DNA of 13,301 nucleotides from DASXTS01 sp036505275 (GCA_036505275.1 DASXTS010000179.1:1-13301); one strand, 5' to 3'. Shown: positions 1 to 7,164, numbered from the stretch's first letter. Notes: a model not told the origin generated them from the sequence alone. Numbers and translations: made by a program.

Positions 1-28
1 GTCCGCAACCTCGGCTGGGGTTGCGGAC
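1..28. repeat. Inverted repeat (hairpin) at the left window edge
   Basis: Bases 1-10 (GTCCGCAACC) are perfectly complementary to bases 19-28 (GGTTGCGGAC), leaving an 8-base loop. The arms may extend beyond the left edge, which cannot be seen. There is no T-run, which is common for actinomycete terminators. It could end an upstream gene. However, the reading frame of the following TIR gene is open from base 2 through this hairpin, so it could also be coding. A second short palindrome (CCGGCGCCGG, 36-45) follows. Function is unassigned. Confidence 0.4.
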
Positions 29-106
29 TACGGATCCGGCGCCGGCAGAGTCGATCTTGGTTACTTCGACGCACACCTCTCGGTCGCGACGAAACACCTC
101 GCGGCC

Positions 107-1536
107 ATGCGGCAGATGGCACACGCCTTCGAGACCAACGCGACCAGCGCCGACGCCTTTCTGTATGGAGCCGAGTCGGTCGCCGCGCTGATCCAGGCGT
201 TCTGGACCAGACTATGGACGCCGGTATTCAGTCCGCTTCGACGGCGGGCAACCGTATTTCTCTCGTGGAGCGGTCTGGCGGCGCAGCGGAGCGCCTTGGT
301 GCTCCGCGATACCTTCCTCCAGGAGATCGCCTGTCCGGCGGCTCGTATTTCTTCTTCTCGGAAACCGATATCGCCAGCGGTGCGAACTGGGAGCAGGTAA
401 TCAAAGAAGTGGCGCGATCGGCGCTGGCCGGCGTCATCGTGTTGACCCCCGAGTCGGCGACATCTCCCTGGGTCAACTACGAGGCCGGTCTGCTGTCGGT
501 GAGCGGAGCCGATCGACAGCACGAACACCTCCAACGGTTCCCACTGCACGTGCTGGTCGTCTCCTCCGATCCACGGGGGCTCCTGGAGCAACATCCTCTG
601 CAGAGCTTGCAGATGGTCAGCAGCCAGCAGCCGCGCGCCCTCATAGAGGCCATCTGGACGCTGCTGGCCGACCACCATGCGACCGTGCAGGCGCCAACAC
701 CGCAGCGCATAGATGCCGTGGCAGACCTGCTGAAAGAGCGGCTCAAGCCGTGGGAGTTCGAGGCCGACAAGGCGTTGGCCCGGCGACCATCGGCTCGGGC
801 CAGATGGACCGAGTACCTGCTCAGCCTGGGCACTCCCCGACTCAACGTGCCGTCCCCGGATCCGGTTCACCATTTACCGGCCGACCTCAGAGACGCCGAG
901 GATGTGCTGCGCGTGATAGAAAGTCTGGTGGAATCCTACCTTGGCGGGCAAATCGACCACGGTGACCGTGTCTACCTGGCCGTGCAGGTCGACGAAGACA
1001 TCCTGATGCGCGCCAACAGAGGCAGATTTCTCTATCGTATCCTCTTTGTCGCGGGCGGCGCCTTCGACGAGCTCAACTGGCACGAGAACGCCTTGGTCGG
1101 TCCACACTCGACGATCCATCAGGCGCACGTCTCCAAGAAGGCGCAGCTGGCGAAGCGCAGCGACGAGCACAATGCGCCCGTTGCCGGTGAGGCGCAGGTG
1201 GCCTGCGCCCCCATTCGTCTGGACTCCCGCGTCGTGGCCGTCCTGGGGATCAGCTCGAACGAGGATGCGCGAACGCTCCGGATCGAGAACCTGCTGTCCC
1301 GTTTCAGCCAGATGCTCGAGTTCTTCCTGACCATCGTCGCGGCTCGCGTCCGTCGCGGCGACCTGATGCTGAGCACAAACGTGGACGAGCGCGCCGGCTA
1401 CCGTGCGCTGACCGACGACGATATTTCGTTGACCATCTGGAAGATGCTGGCCAATCACCGATTGAGCGAGCTGTTCCGCAGTGACGACGAGCGGATTCTT
1501 GATACCGATCTACTGATCCGAAACTCATTTCGTTAG
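107..1536 (+). pseudogene. TIR-GAF-like protein gene, interrupted by a frameshift in the TIR domain
   Basis: TIR domains of this bacterial class typically cleave NAD+ in immunity or signalling. The start of the domain (VFLSWSG, bases 254-274, then a helix ending FLQEI near 328) is read in the frame beginning at base 2. The rest (FFFSETDIASGANW, then IVLTPES and WVNYEAGLL) is read in the frame beginning at base 1. The two halves join as one TIR only if the frame moves by -1 near 330-350. The likely catalytic glutamate is the GAG at 481-483. A PL...PRGLLEQHPLQ segment continues the TIR fold. The C-terminal part (about 890-1350) has GAF features: an alternating strand pattern, CAPIRLDSRVVAVLGISS and a closing helix. 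The start is uncertain. ATG 107 and ATG 116 are the only usual starts visible in frame, neither has a clear ribosome site, and the frame is open to the window edge. The second frame alone (ATG 214-1536, 440 codons) would make a protein lacking the first TIR strand. The gene is less GC-rich than its neighbours, suggesting transfer. It is either an inactivated gene, a sequencing error or a recoded gene. Confidence 0.72.
326..350 (+). other. Apparent -1 frameshift point in the TIR gene
   Basis: TIR homology leaves the frame with codons at 326/329/332 (I-A-C) and resumes in the frame with codons at 346/349/352 (Y-F-F). Both frames are open across the junction: the first stops only at 398-400, and the second is open from at least 214. 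A one-base deletion here restores to a single frame if reversed. No X XXY YYZ slippery heptamer lies in the incoming frame, so programmed -1 frameshifting is not supported by a canonical signal. The TTCTTCTTC run at 349-357 is the most slip-prone local sequence. Confidence 0.6.
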
Positions 1537-1546
1537 CGCGGCCATC

Positions 1547-1573
1547 CCCGGCGGCCACGCCCGATCGGCCGGG
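1547..1573. terminator. Possible terminator hairpin between convergent genes
   Basis: CCCGGC (1547-1552) pairs with GCCGGG (1568-1573) around a 15-base loop. It lies in the 37-bp gap between the TIR gene stop (1536) and the histidine kinase stop (1574). The stem is short and lacks a T-run, so only its position supports a bidirectional terminator. Confidence 0.25.
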
Positions 1574-2719
1574 TCACCCGCGCGATAGCTGGACTGTGAC
1601 GGTGAGGCCGCCGCCGGGGACGGGCTCGGCGTGCACCGTGCCACCGTGGGCCTGCACGACCGCGCGAACGATGGACAGGCCGAGGCCGGTGCCGCCGCCG
1701 GTGCGGTCCGGGACGGCTCGGCGGAAGGGCTCGAAGAGCTCGGCGACCCGCTCCGGAGGGACCACCGCGCCACTGCTGCTGACCCGCAGGAAGCTGCCGG
1801 CCGGCCCGCTCGCCGTGCAGACCGAGACCCAGCCGCCGTCGACGTTGTGCCGCACCGCGTTCTCCAGGAGGTTGCCGGCCACCCGGTCCAGCAGTGCGGG
1901 GTCGCCGAGCACCGGCGCGGGATCACCCTCGACGGCGATCCGCACAGACCGGGCGGCCGCCTCGGCGCTCACCACGCCGACCGCGGTCTTGGCCGCCAGC
2001 GCCAGGTCGGCGGGCTGGTGCACGGCGATGCCGGTGGACTCGGTGTGCGCCAGGGTGAGCAGGCCCTCGACCAGCCGGTCGGCCCGCTCGGTGGCCCGGC
2101 GCACCACCTCGGCCATCCGCCGCAGCTCGGCGGCGTCCGCGGTTGGGTCGGACAGGGTCACGTCGACCTCGGTGCGCATCACGGTCAGCGGCGTGCGCAG
2201 CTCGTGGCTCGCGTTGGCGACGAAGCGGCGCTGCGCCTCGAACGCGGCCTGCAGGCGGTCCAGCAGCTCGTCGAAGGTGTCGGCGAGCTCGGCCACCTCG
2301 TCCCGCGGGCCGGCGAGCCGGATCCGGGCGTCCAGCGACTCGGCGGACAGCCGCCGCGCGGTGGCGGTGACCTCGTGCAGGGGGCGGAGCACCTGGCCGG
2401 TGATCACCCACGAGACCACGGCCGTGGCGGCGACCACCAGCAGGAACGCCACTGCACCCGCGCGCAGCACGTCGGAGCGGGCCGCCCTGGACAGCGCCGC
2501 GCCGAGCTGGGCGGCGTCCACATCGACCCCGCGTACCCGCACCGTGGTCCCGGGCGGCAGGGTGGGCACCGCGGACACCACCGCGCCGGCCAGCATCCAG
2601 GCCAACCACAGCAGCAGCCCGCTCACCGCGGCCACCAGGCCGGTGGCCAGCATGGTCAGCCGGAGCCGAAGCCCAGGCCCGCGCCGCGGGCGGACGGTGC
2701 CCGGCCGGTCAGCCGGCAT
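1574..2719 (-). CDS. Two-component sensor histidine kinase
   Basis: Membrane sensor kinase of 381 residues that should autophosphorylate and pass phosphate to the regulator encoded just upstream. TM1 spans about 22-49. A short extracellular loop of about 35 residues follows, then TM2 at about 87-107, a HAMP linker at about 108-160, and a HisKA helix with ASHELRTPL in which H172 is the phospho-acceptor. The ATPase domain has N box NLLENAVRHN (283-291), F box ELFEPF and G2 box GTGLGLSIV. The G1 box is degenerate (SSSGAVVPPERV instead of a DxGxG pattern), a variation I have seen in actinomycete kinases of this type. The ATG at 2719 lies inside the regulator's last codons (11-bp overlap), so translation is probably coupled. 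The short sensor loop gives no ligand clue. Family assignment is firm; the signal is unknown. Confidence 0.93.
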   Translation of the reverse strand: MPADRPGTVRPRRGPGLRLRLTMLATGLVAAVSGLLLWLAWMLAGAVVSAVPTLPPGTTVRVRGVDVDAAQLGAALSRAARSDVLRAGAVAFLLVVAATAVVSWVITGQVLRPLHEVTATARRLSAESLDARIRLAGPRDEVAELADTFDELLDRLQAAFEAQRRFVANASHELRTPLTVMRTEVDVTLSDPTADAAELRRMAEVVRRATERADRLVEGLLTLAHTESTGIAVHQPADLALAAKTAVGVVSAEAAARSVRIAVEGDPAPVLGDPALLDRVAGNLLENAVRHNVDGGWVSVCTASGPAGSFLRVSSSGAVVPPERVAELFEPFRRAVPDRTGGGTGLGLSIVRAVVQAHGGTVHAEPVPGGGLTVTVQLSRG

Positions 2720-3389
2720 CGGCCGGACCGCCGGCCGGTATCCGGTAGCCGGAGCCGACCACGGTCTCGATCATGCCCGGTTCGCCGAGCTTCTTGCGCA
2801 GGGTCATCACGGTCACCCGGACCGTGGTGGTGAACGGGTCGGCGTTCTCGTCCCAGACCCGTTCCAGCAGATCCTCGCTGCTCACCACGGCGCCATTGGC
2901 GCTCATCAGCACCTCGAGCACGCCGAACTCCTTGCGGGTGAGCTCCACCGGCCGCCCGTCGCGGGCGACGGTGCGCTTGGCCGGGTCGAGGGTCACGTCT
3001 GCGACGGTGAGCACCGGCGGCGTGGCCGGCGTCGACCGCCGGCCGAGCGCCCGCACCCTGGCCACCAGCTCCGGGAAGGCGAACGGCTTGGCCAGGTAGT
3101 CGTCGGCGCCCATGGACAGGCCGGACACCCGATCGGCGACCGTGCCGCTCGCCGTCAGCATGATCACCCGAGTGGGTGCGCCGGCGGCCACGATCTCGCG
3201 GCACAACTGGTCGCCCGGCATGCCGGGCAGGTCGCGGTCGAGCACCACCACGTCGTAGCGGGTGATCGCGGCCTTCTCGTGCCCGGCGTCGCCGTCGTAG
3301 GCGACATCCACCGCCATGCCCTCGCGGCGCAACCCGCGGGCGATCGCGTCGGCCAGCGCCTGCTCGTCCTCGACTACCAGAATCCGCAC
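2709..3389 (-). CDS. OmpR/PhoB-family response regulator
   Basis: DNA-binding regulator of 226 residues. The receiver domain (1-115) has the acidic pair E7/D8, phospho-acceptor D51 in VVVLDRDLPG, T79 in IMLTAS and K101 in LAKPF. The C-terminal winged helix (about 125-220) ends with the typical TTTVRVTVMTLRKKLGEPGMIETV and GSGYRI pattern. I chose GTG 3389 because it gives MRILVVEDE exactly at the receiver start. Upstream in-frame sequence (to 3731) lies antisense to the sigma-like gene and has no receiver homology. It forms an operon with the kinase, regulator first. The 144-bp divergent spacer to the sigma-like gene presumably holds its promoter, but I see no convincing hexamers for this strand. 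Confidence 0.94.
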   Translation of the reverse strand: MRILVVEDEQALADAIARGLRREGMAVDVAYDGDAGHEKAAITRYDVVVLDRDLPGMPGDQLCREIVAAGAPTRVIMLTASGTVADRVSGLSMGADDYLAKPFAFPELVARVRALGRRSTPATPPVLTVADVTLDPAKRTVARDGRPVELTRKEFGVLEVLMSANGAVVSSEDLLERVWDENADPFTTTVRVTVMTLRKKLGEPGMIETVVGSGYRIPAGGPADAG

Positions 3390-3533
3390 GGCATCTACGG
3401 TGCCACACGGCCGGCCGGCGCCGCCGCGGCGTAGGATCGCCGGTACCGAGGGACCCGAGCGTCGGCATCGGAGTTGGCGTTTGCCTTTGGCGCACCACAG
3501 CACCGGCCGTGCGGCTGGGGACGGAGCGCCGGT

Positions 3534-3821
3534 GTGACGTCCGACATGATCATCACTGCGGTCCGGCCGGAGCAGCCGCTGCTGGTCCGGATCGAGGCCG
3601 GCGACCGCGATGCGCTGCTCGAGCTGTACGACAGGTACGGCTGGCTGGTCTATGGCCGCGCCCGGCGCATCACCGACGAGCCGGTGGCCGCCGAGCTGAT
3701 CACCGCGGGGATCTTTGCCAGGGTATGGCACAGCCCCGCCGAGTTCCCGACGGACGGGCTGGCGCGCTCGTTGACGGCGCTGGCGGAGCGACGATCGACC
3801 AGGTGGGTGTACGAGGCGTAG
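3534..3821 (+). CDS. Small sigma-70 region-2-like protein
   Basis: Protein of 95 residues. Residues 22-71 (AGDRDALLELYDRYG, then LVYGRARRI, then AAELITAGIFARVWHSPAEF) follow the pattern of ECF sigma factor regions 2.1-2.2, the part that binds core RNA polymerase and the -10 element. The acidic AEDxTQ stretch is replaced by AAELITAG. Region 4, which binds the -35 element, is absent and the gene stops cleanly (TAG 3819-3821), so it is unlikely to be a full sigma factor. GTG 3534 is chosen because GGAG (3523-3526) sits 7 bases upstream. ATG 3546 is the alternative. A TAGGAT -10-like hexamer lies at 3432-3437 without a matching -35. It may be a decayed sigma factor, an anti-sigma-like decoy or a core-binding regulator. 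It diverges from the two-component operon and converges on dxs. Confidence 0.68.
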   Translation: MTSDMIITAVRPEQPLLVRIEAGDRDALLELYDRYGWLVYGRARRITDEPVAAELITAGIFARVWHSPAEFPTDGLARSLTALAERRSTRWVYEA

Positions 3822-3828
3822 TCCTCGT
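3811..3828. terminator. Small hairpin across the convergent sigma-like and dxs stops
   Basis: ACGAGG (3811-3816) pairs with CCTCGT (3823-3828) around a 6-base loop. The hairpin covers the TAG stop of the plus-strand gene and the first base of the dxs TAA on the other strand. Only 6 bases separate the two genes, so one structure would have to serve both. The stem is short and there is no T-run. Confidence 0.28.
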
Positions 3829-5792
3829 TACCGGGGGCCGGCATCCTCGGTGGTCAGCGTGCCGGGCAGCTGCTCCGGCAGGTGGGCGGGCTCGCCGAGC
3901 CGGCCGGCGGCCCACTCGGTGACGCGCCGGGCGACGTCCTGCGCGGTGAGGCCGAGCTCGGCCAGCACGACCGCCCGGCTGCCGTGGTCGAGGAAGCGCC
4001 GCGGGATGCCGATGTCGCGCAGCGGCACGTCCACCCCGGCGTCGCGCAGGGCGGCGGCGAACGCCCAGCCGAACCCGCCGTGCCGGCCGCCGTCCTCGAC
4101 CGTGACCACGAGCCGGTGCTGCCGCGCGAGCTCGACCAGGACGAACGGCACGGGGATCAGCCACCGCGGGTCCACCACGGTGACCCCGATGCCCTGGTCG
4201 GCCAGCCGGTCCGCGGCCGCCACCGCGAGGCCGCCAAACGCGCCCACGCCGACCAGCAGCACGTCTGTGCCGTCAGCGCCGCCCCCGCCACCGGCCGGCC
4301 GGCGCAGCAGGTCCACGCCGCCGAGCCGCTCGATGGCCGGTACCGGCGGTGGCACGGCGCCCTTGGGGAAGCGCAACACGGTCGGTCCGTCGGACACCGC
4401 GACGGCCTCGTGGAGCTGCTCGCGCAGCGCATCGGCGTCGCGCGGCGCGGCCACCCGGATGCCGGGCATCAGGCCGAGGATCGACAGGTCCCACATGCCG
4501 TTGTGGCTGGCGCCGTCATCGCCGGTGATCCCCGCCCGGTCCAGCACCACGGTGACCGGCTGCCGGTGCAGTGCCACGTCCATCAGGAGCTGGTCGAAGG
4601 CACGGTTGAGGAACGTCGAGTACACCGCGACCACCGGGTGCAGGCCGCCCATGGCCAGGCCGGCCGCCGACGTCAGCGCGTGCTGTTCAGCAATGCCCAC
4701 GTCGAAGCAGCGCTGCGGGAAGGCGGCGGCGAAGGCGTCCAGGCCGGTCGGCCCGAGCATGGCCGCGGTGATCGCCACGACGTCCTGGCGGGCCGCGCCG
4801 ATCCGCACCAGTTCTTTGGAGAACACCGAGGTCCAGGTAGTGCCGGAGCTGGCGGCCGGCTCGCCGGTGCACGGGTCGATCCGGCCGATGGCGTGCATCT
4901 GGTCGGCCTGGTGGTTCTCGGCGTGCGCGAAGCCGTTGCCCTTGCGGGTGACCGCGTGCACGATCACCGGGCCGCCGAACGACTTGGCCCGGCGCAGCGC
5001 CGACTCCAGCGCCGCGGTGTCGTGGCCGTCCACCGGGCCGAAGTACTTGAGCTTGAGGTCGGCGAACATGGCCTGCGGGCTGAGCGCGTCCTTCAACGCG
5101 AGCTTGGCGGCGTGGATGCCGGCGTAGAGCGCCTGGCCGACGACCGGGGTGCGCTGCAGCGCCTGTTTACCGCGCTCGAGGGTGCGCTCGTACTGCTGGG
5201 TGAGCCGCAGCGAGGCCAGGTGGTCGGCCAGCCCGCCGGTGGTCGGCGAGTAGGAGCGGCCGTTGTCGTTGACCAGGATGACGATCGGGCGGTCCTGGGC
5301 CGCCGCGATGTTGTTCAACGCCTCCCAGCACATGCCACCGGTCAGCGCGCCGTCGCCGACCACCGCGACCACGTGCCGGCGCTGCCCGGTCAGCGCGAAC
5401 GCCTTGGCCAGCCCGTCGGCGTAGGACAGCGCGGTGGACGCGTGGCTGTTCTCCACCAGGTCGTGCTCGCTCTCCGCCCTGCTGGGGTAGCCGGACAGCC
5501 CGCCGCGCTGCTTGAGCAGCTCGAACCCGGCGCGCCGGCCGGTGACCAGCTTGTGCACGTACGACTGGTGCCCGGTGTCGAACACGATCGCGTCGTGCGG
5601 CGAGTCGAACACCCGGTGCACGGCCAGCGTCAGCTCCACCGCGCCCAGGTTCGGGCCGAGGTGACCGCCGGTGCGGCATACCGTCTCCACCAGGAACTCC
5701 CGGATCTCCGCGGCCAGCGCGGTCACCTCGCCCGGCGACATCCGCTTGACGTCGGCCGGTCCACGCACGGTGTCCAGGAGTCTGGTCGGCAT
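3828..5792 (-). CDS. dxs: 1-deoxy-D-xylulose-5-phosphate synthase
   Basis: Cytosolic thiamine-diphosphate enzyme that condenses pyruvate with glyceraldehyde 3-phosphate to give DXP, the first step of the MEP route to isoprenoids. The 654-residue protein is of normal length. Visible hallmarks are TGGHLGPNLG (H44), FDTGHQSY (H75), the diphosphate/Mg motif GDGALTGG (146-153) followed by NDNG (175-178), FGPVDGHD (251-258), and the catalytic glutamate E369 in GIAEQHA. The C-terminal transketolase domain ends with a Gly/Pro-rich tail. ATG 5792 (MPTRLLDTVRGPADV) is preferred over ATG 5801, because the latter overlaps a TACTAT -10-like hexamer and neither start has a good ribosome site. Its 3' end faces the sigma-like gene, and upstream lies the 96-bp palindrome. 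The assignment is very secure. Confidence 0.97.
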   Translation of the reverse strand: MPTRLLDTVRGPADVKRMSPGEVTALAAEIREFLVETVCRTGGHLGPNLGAVELTLAVHRVFDSPHDAIVFDTGHQSYVHKLVTGRRAGFELLKQRGGLSGYPSRAESEHDLVENSHASTALSYADGLAKAFALTGQRRHVVAVVGDGALTGGMCWEALNNIAAAQDRPIVILVNDNGRSYSPTTGGLADHLASLRLTQQYERTLERGKQALQRTPVVGQALYAGIHAAKLALKDALSPQAMFADLKLKYFGPVDGHDTAALESALRRAKSFGGPVIVHAVTRKGNGFAHAENHQADQMHAIGRIDPCTGEPAASSGTTWTSVFSKELVRIGAARQDVVAITAAMLGPTGLDAFAAAFPQRCFDVGIAEQHALTSAAGLAMGGLHPVVAVYSTFLNRAFDQLLMDVALHRQPVTVVLDRAGITGDDGASHNGMWDLSILGLMPGIRVAAPRDADALREQLHEAVAVSDGPTVLRFPKGAVPPPVPAIERLGGVDLLRRPAGGGGGADGTDVLLVGVGAFGGLAVAAADRLADQGIGVTVVDPRWLIPVPFVLVELARQHRLVVTVEDGGRHGGFGWAFAAALRDAGVDVPLRDIGIPRRFLDHGSRAVVLAELGLTAQDVARRVTEWAAGRLGEPAHLPEQLPGTLTTEDAGPR

Positions 5793-5799
5793 GCCGGCC

Positions 5800-5805
5800 A
5801 TAGTA
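5800..5805 (-). promoter_or_regulatory. Possible -10 element giving a leaderless dxs mRNA
   Basis: Read on the minus strand, this is TACTAT (TANNNT type). Counting 7 bases from its last T places +1 at about 5793-5792, at the A of the chosen dxs ATG. No good -35 hexamer is present at 16-18 bp. The absence of a Shine-Dalgarno sequence before the ATG fits leaderless translation, which is common in actinomycetes. Inference only. Confidence 0.3.
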
Positions 5806-5834
5806 CGGAGCGCACGGGCCCTGCCCCGTCCCCC

Positions 5835-5930
5835 GGCGTGTCCGCGGGTCCGGACACCCGAGATGGCGATCTGGACACATTGCAATGTGTTCCGCGCGCC
5901 GTTTCATATGTCCGGACCCGCGGACACGCC
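5835..5930. repeat. 96-bp concentric palindrome (MITE/REP-like or RNA hairpin)
   Basis: The outer arms 5835-5856 and 5909-5930 are perfect 22-bp reverse complements. A perfect 16-bp palindrome, ACACATTGCAATGTGT, occupies 5875-5890. Both have the same centre, 5882.5. The stretches between them also pair in part: 5860-5868 with 5897-5905 gives nine consecutive pairs if G-U wobbles are allowed on the plus strand. Each outer arm itself contains TGTCCG-N6-CGGACA. The element lies between the methyltransferase stop (5959) and the dxs start (5792), both on the minus strand. I see no obvious target-site duplication. It could be a small non-autonomous mobile element, a very strong terminator, or a structured RNA or operator. 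Confidence 0.88.
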
Positions 5931-5958
5931 CGAAGCTGGCACGACCCCGCGCCCCGTG

Positions 5959-7164
5959 CTACCGGGTGAGGAGGGCGACGCACTCGATGTGGTGGGTCAT
6001 CGGGAACGCGTCGAAGGCGCGGAGTGCGGCGAGGTGGTAACCACGGTCGGCGTACGCGGCGACGTCCCTGGCGAGTGCCGCCGGGTCGCAGGCCACGTGC
6101 ACGATCCTGGCGGGTGCGCGATCGGCCAGGGCGTGCGCCAGGGGCCGGCCGAGGCCACGGCGCGGCGGATCGACCACCACCACGTCGGGGGTACCCGGCA
6201 GCGACCGGAGCACCCGCTCGACCCGGCCGGCGCGCACCTGCACCCGCGGTAGGTCGGCCAGGTTGGCCGCCGCGTCGGCGACGGCGGGCCGGGACGACTC
6301 GACGAGCACGACCGATCCGGTCGTGCCGACCTGCGCGGCGAGGCCGGCGGCGAAGAGCCCGACGCCGCCGTACAGGTCCCAGGCCACACCCCCGACCGGC
6401 GCGTTGGCGAAGGTGTTCACCGCGGCCGCCAAGACCCGCGCCGCCTCGGTGTGCACCTGCCAGAAGCCGTCGACGGACACCCGCCAGCGCCGACCGGCGG
6501 CATGCTGCACGGCCACCCCCGAGCCCTGGACCCGACGCCGCCGCCGACCGCGAGCGGATGGTCCCGGCTCGACGAGGGTGACGTGCACCGCGCCCTCGGC
6601 GTCGCGGACCACCTCGACCGTGCCACCGGGCGGCCACCGGGCGGCCAGCACCGGTGACAGCGTCCCCGGCACCACCAGCGGGCAGTCATCCAGCGGCACC
6701 ACCCGCCCGCTGCGGTGCGCATGCAGCCCGGCCCGCCCGTCCGGCCCGACGGCAAGCTGCACCCTGGTCCGCCAGCCGAGCAGGCCACCATCGGCCTGCT
6801 CGCCATCCAGCACCTCGACCTGAACCGCGACGTCCAACCCGGCGATCCTGGCCAGCGCCTGCCGCACCACCTGGGCCTTGAGCGCGCGCTGCGCGGCCGC
6901 CGCGGCGTGCTGCCAGTCGCAACCACCGCAACCACCCGGCCGGGCGACCGGGCAGGGCGCCGGCACCCGGTCCGGCGAGGGCGCCAGCACCCGCACGGCG
7001 TCGGCCCGCAGGTACGAGCCGCCGCGATCCTCGGTGACCATGGCCTGCACCCGCTCACCGGGCAGGGCGTGCCGGACGAACACCACCCTGCCGTCGGGCT
7101 GCCGGGCCACGCAGAACCCGCCGTGTGCGACCGGCCCCACCGTCAGATCGAGGGTGTCGCTCAC
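5959..7164 (-). CDS. TRAM-domain 23S rRNA/tRNA (uracil-5-)-methyltransferase, RlmD/TrmA family
   Basis: SAM-dependent RNA m5U methyltransferase of 401 residues. An N-terminal TRAM RNA-binding segment (about 5-45, VGPVAHGG) is followed by cysteines C71, C79, C82 and C161, in the layout that binds a [4Fe-4S] cluster in RlmD-type enzymes. The SAM fold has motif DLYGGVGLFA (263-272), DPPR (332-335), nucleophile C359 in VACDPAALARD and likely base E394 in HHIECVALL. Start GTG 7164 overlaps the stop of the permease gene as GTGA, so translation is probably coupled. Longer in-frame sequence upstream lies antisense-free but inside the permease gene and is not homologous. It corresponds by position to M. 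tuberculosis Rv2689c. The exact target uridine cannot be read from sequence. Confidence 0.93.
   Translation of the reverse strand: MSDTLDLTVGPVAHGGFCVARQPDGRVVFVRHALPGERVQAMVTEDRGGSYLRADAVRVLAPSPDRVPAPCPVARPGGCGGCDWQHAAAAAQRALKAQVVRQALARIAGLDVAVQVEVLDGEQADGGLLGWRTRVQLAVGPDGRAGLHAHRSGRVVPLDDCPLVVPGTLSPVLAARWPPGGTVEVVRDAEGAVHVTLVEPGPSARGRRRRRVQGSGVAVQHAAGRRWRVSVDGFWQVHTEAARVLAAAVNTFANAPVGGVAWDLYGGVGLFAAGLAAQVGTTGSVVLVESSRPAVADAAANLADLPRVQVRAGRVERVLRSLPGTPDVVVVDPPRRGLGRPLAHALADRAPARIVHVACDPAALARDVAAYADRGYHLAALRAFDAFPMTHHIECVALLTR

Noticed and set aside
326..367. Programmed -1 ribosomal frameshift in the TIR gene
   Set aside because: No canonical slippery heptamer in the incoming frame and no clear downstream stem; a deletion or sequencing error is simpler, although not excluded.
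61..873. Long minus-strand open frame opposite the TIR gene
   Set aside because: Its product is Arg/Gly/Gln-rich low-complexity sequence with no domain pattern, while the opposite strand carries clear TIR motifs.
1596..3434. 612-codon plus-strand open frame over the two-component operon
   Set aside because: It is a shadow of the kinase and regulator genes, typical of high-GC DNA; the translation is Ser/Arg/Thr repeats without domains.
3390..3731. N-terminal extension of the response regulator
   Set aside because: The receiver fold begins precisely at GTG 3389, and the extension is antisense to the sigma-like gene and its promoter region.
5835..5930. Target-site duplication around the palindrome
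   Set aside because: The flanks (ending CCCCC on the left, starting CGAAGC on the right) share no direct repeat I can defend.
3882..5969. 695-codon plus-strand open frame over dxs
   Set aside because: It is exactly antisense to a textbook dxs and rich in His/Arg/Gly; no recognisable fold.
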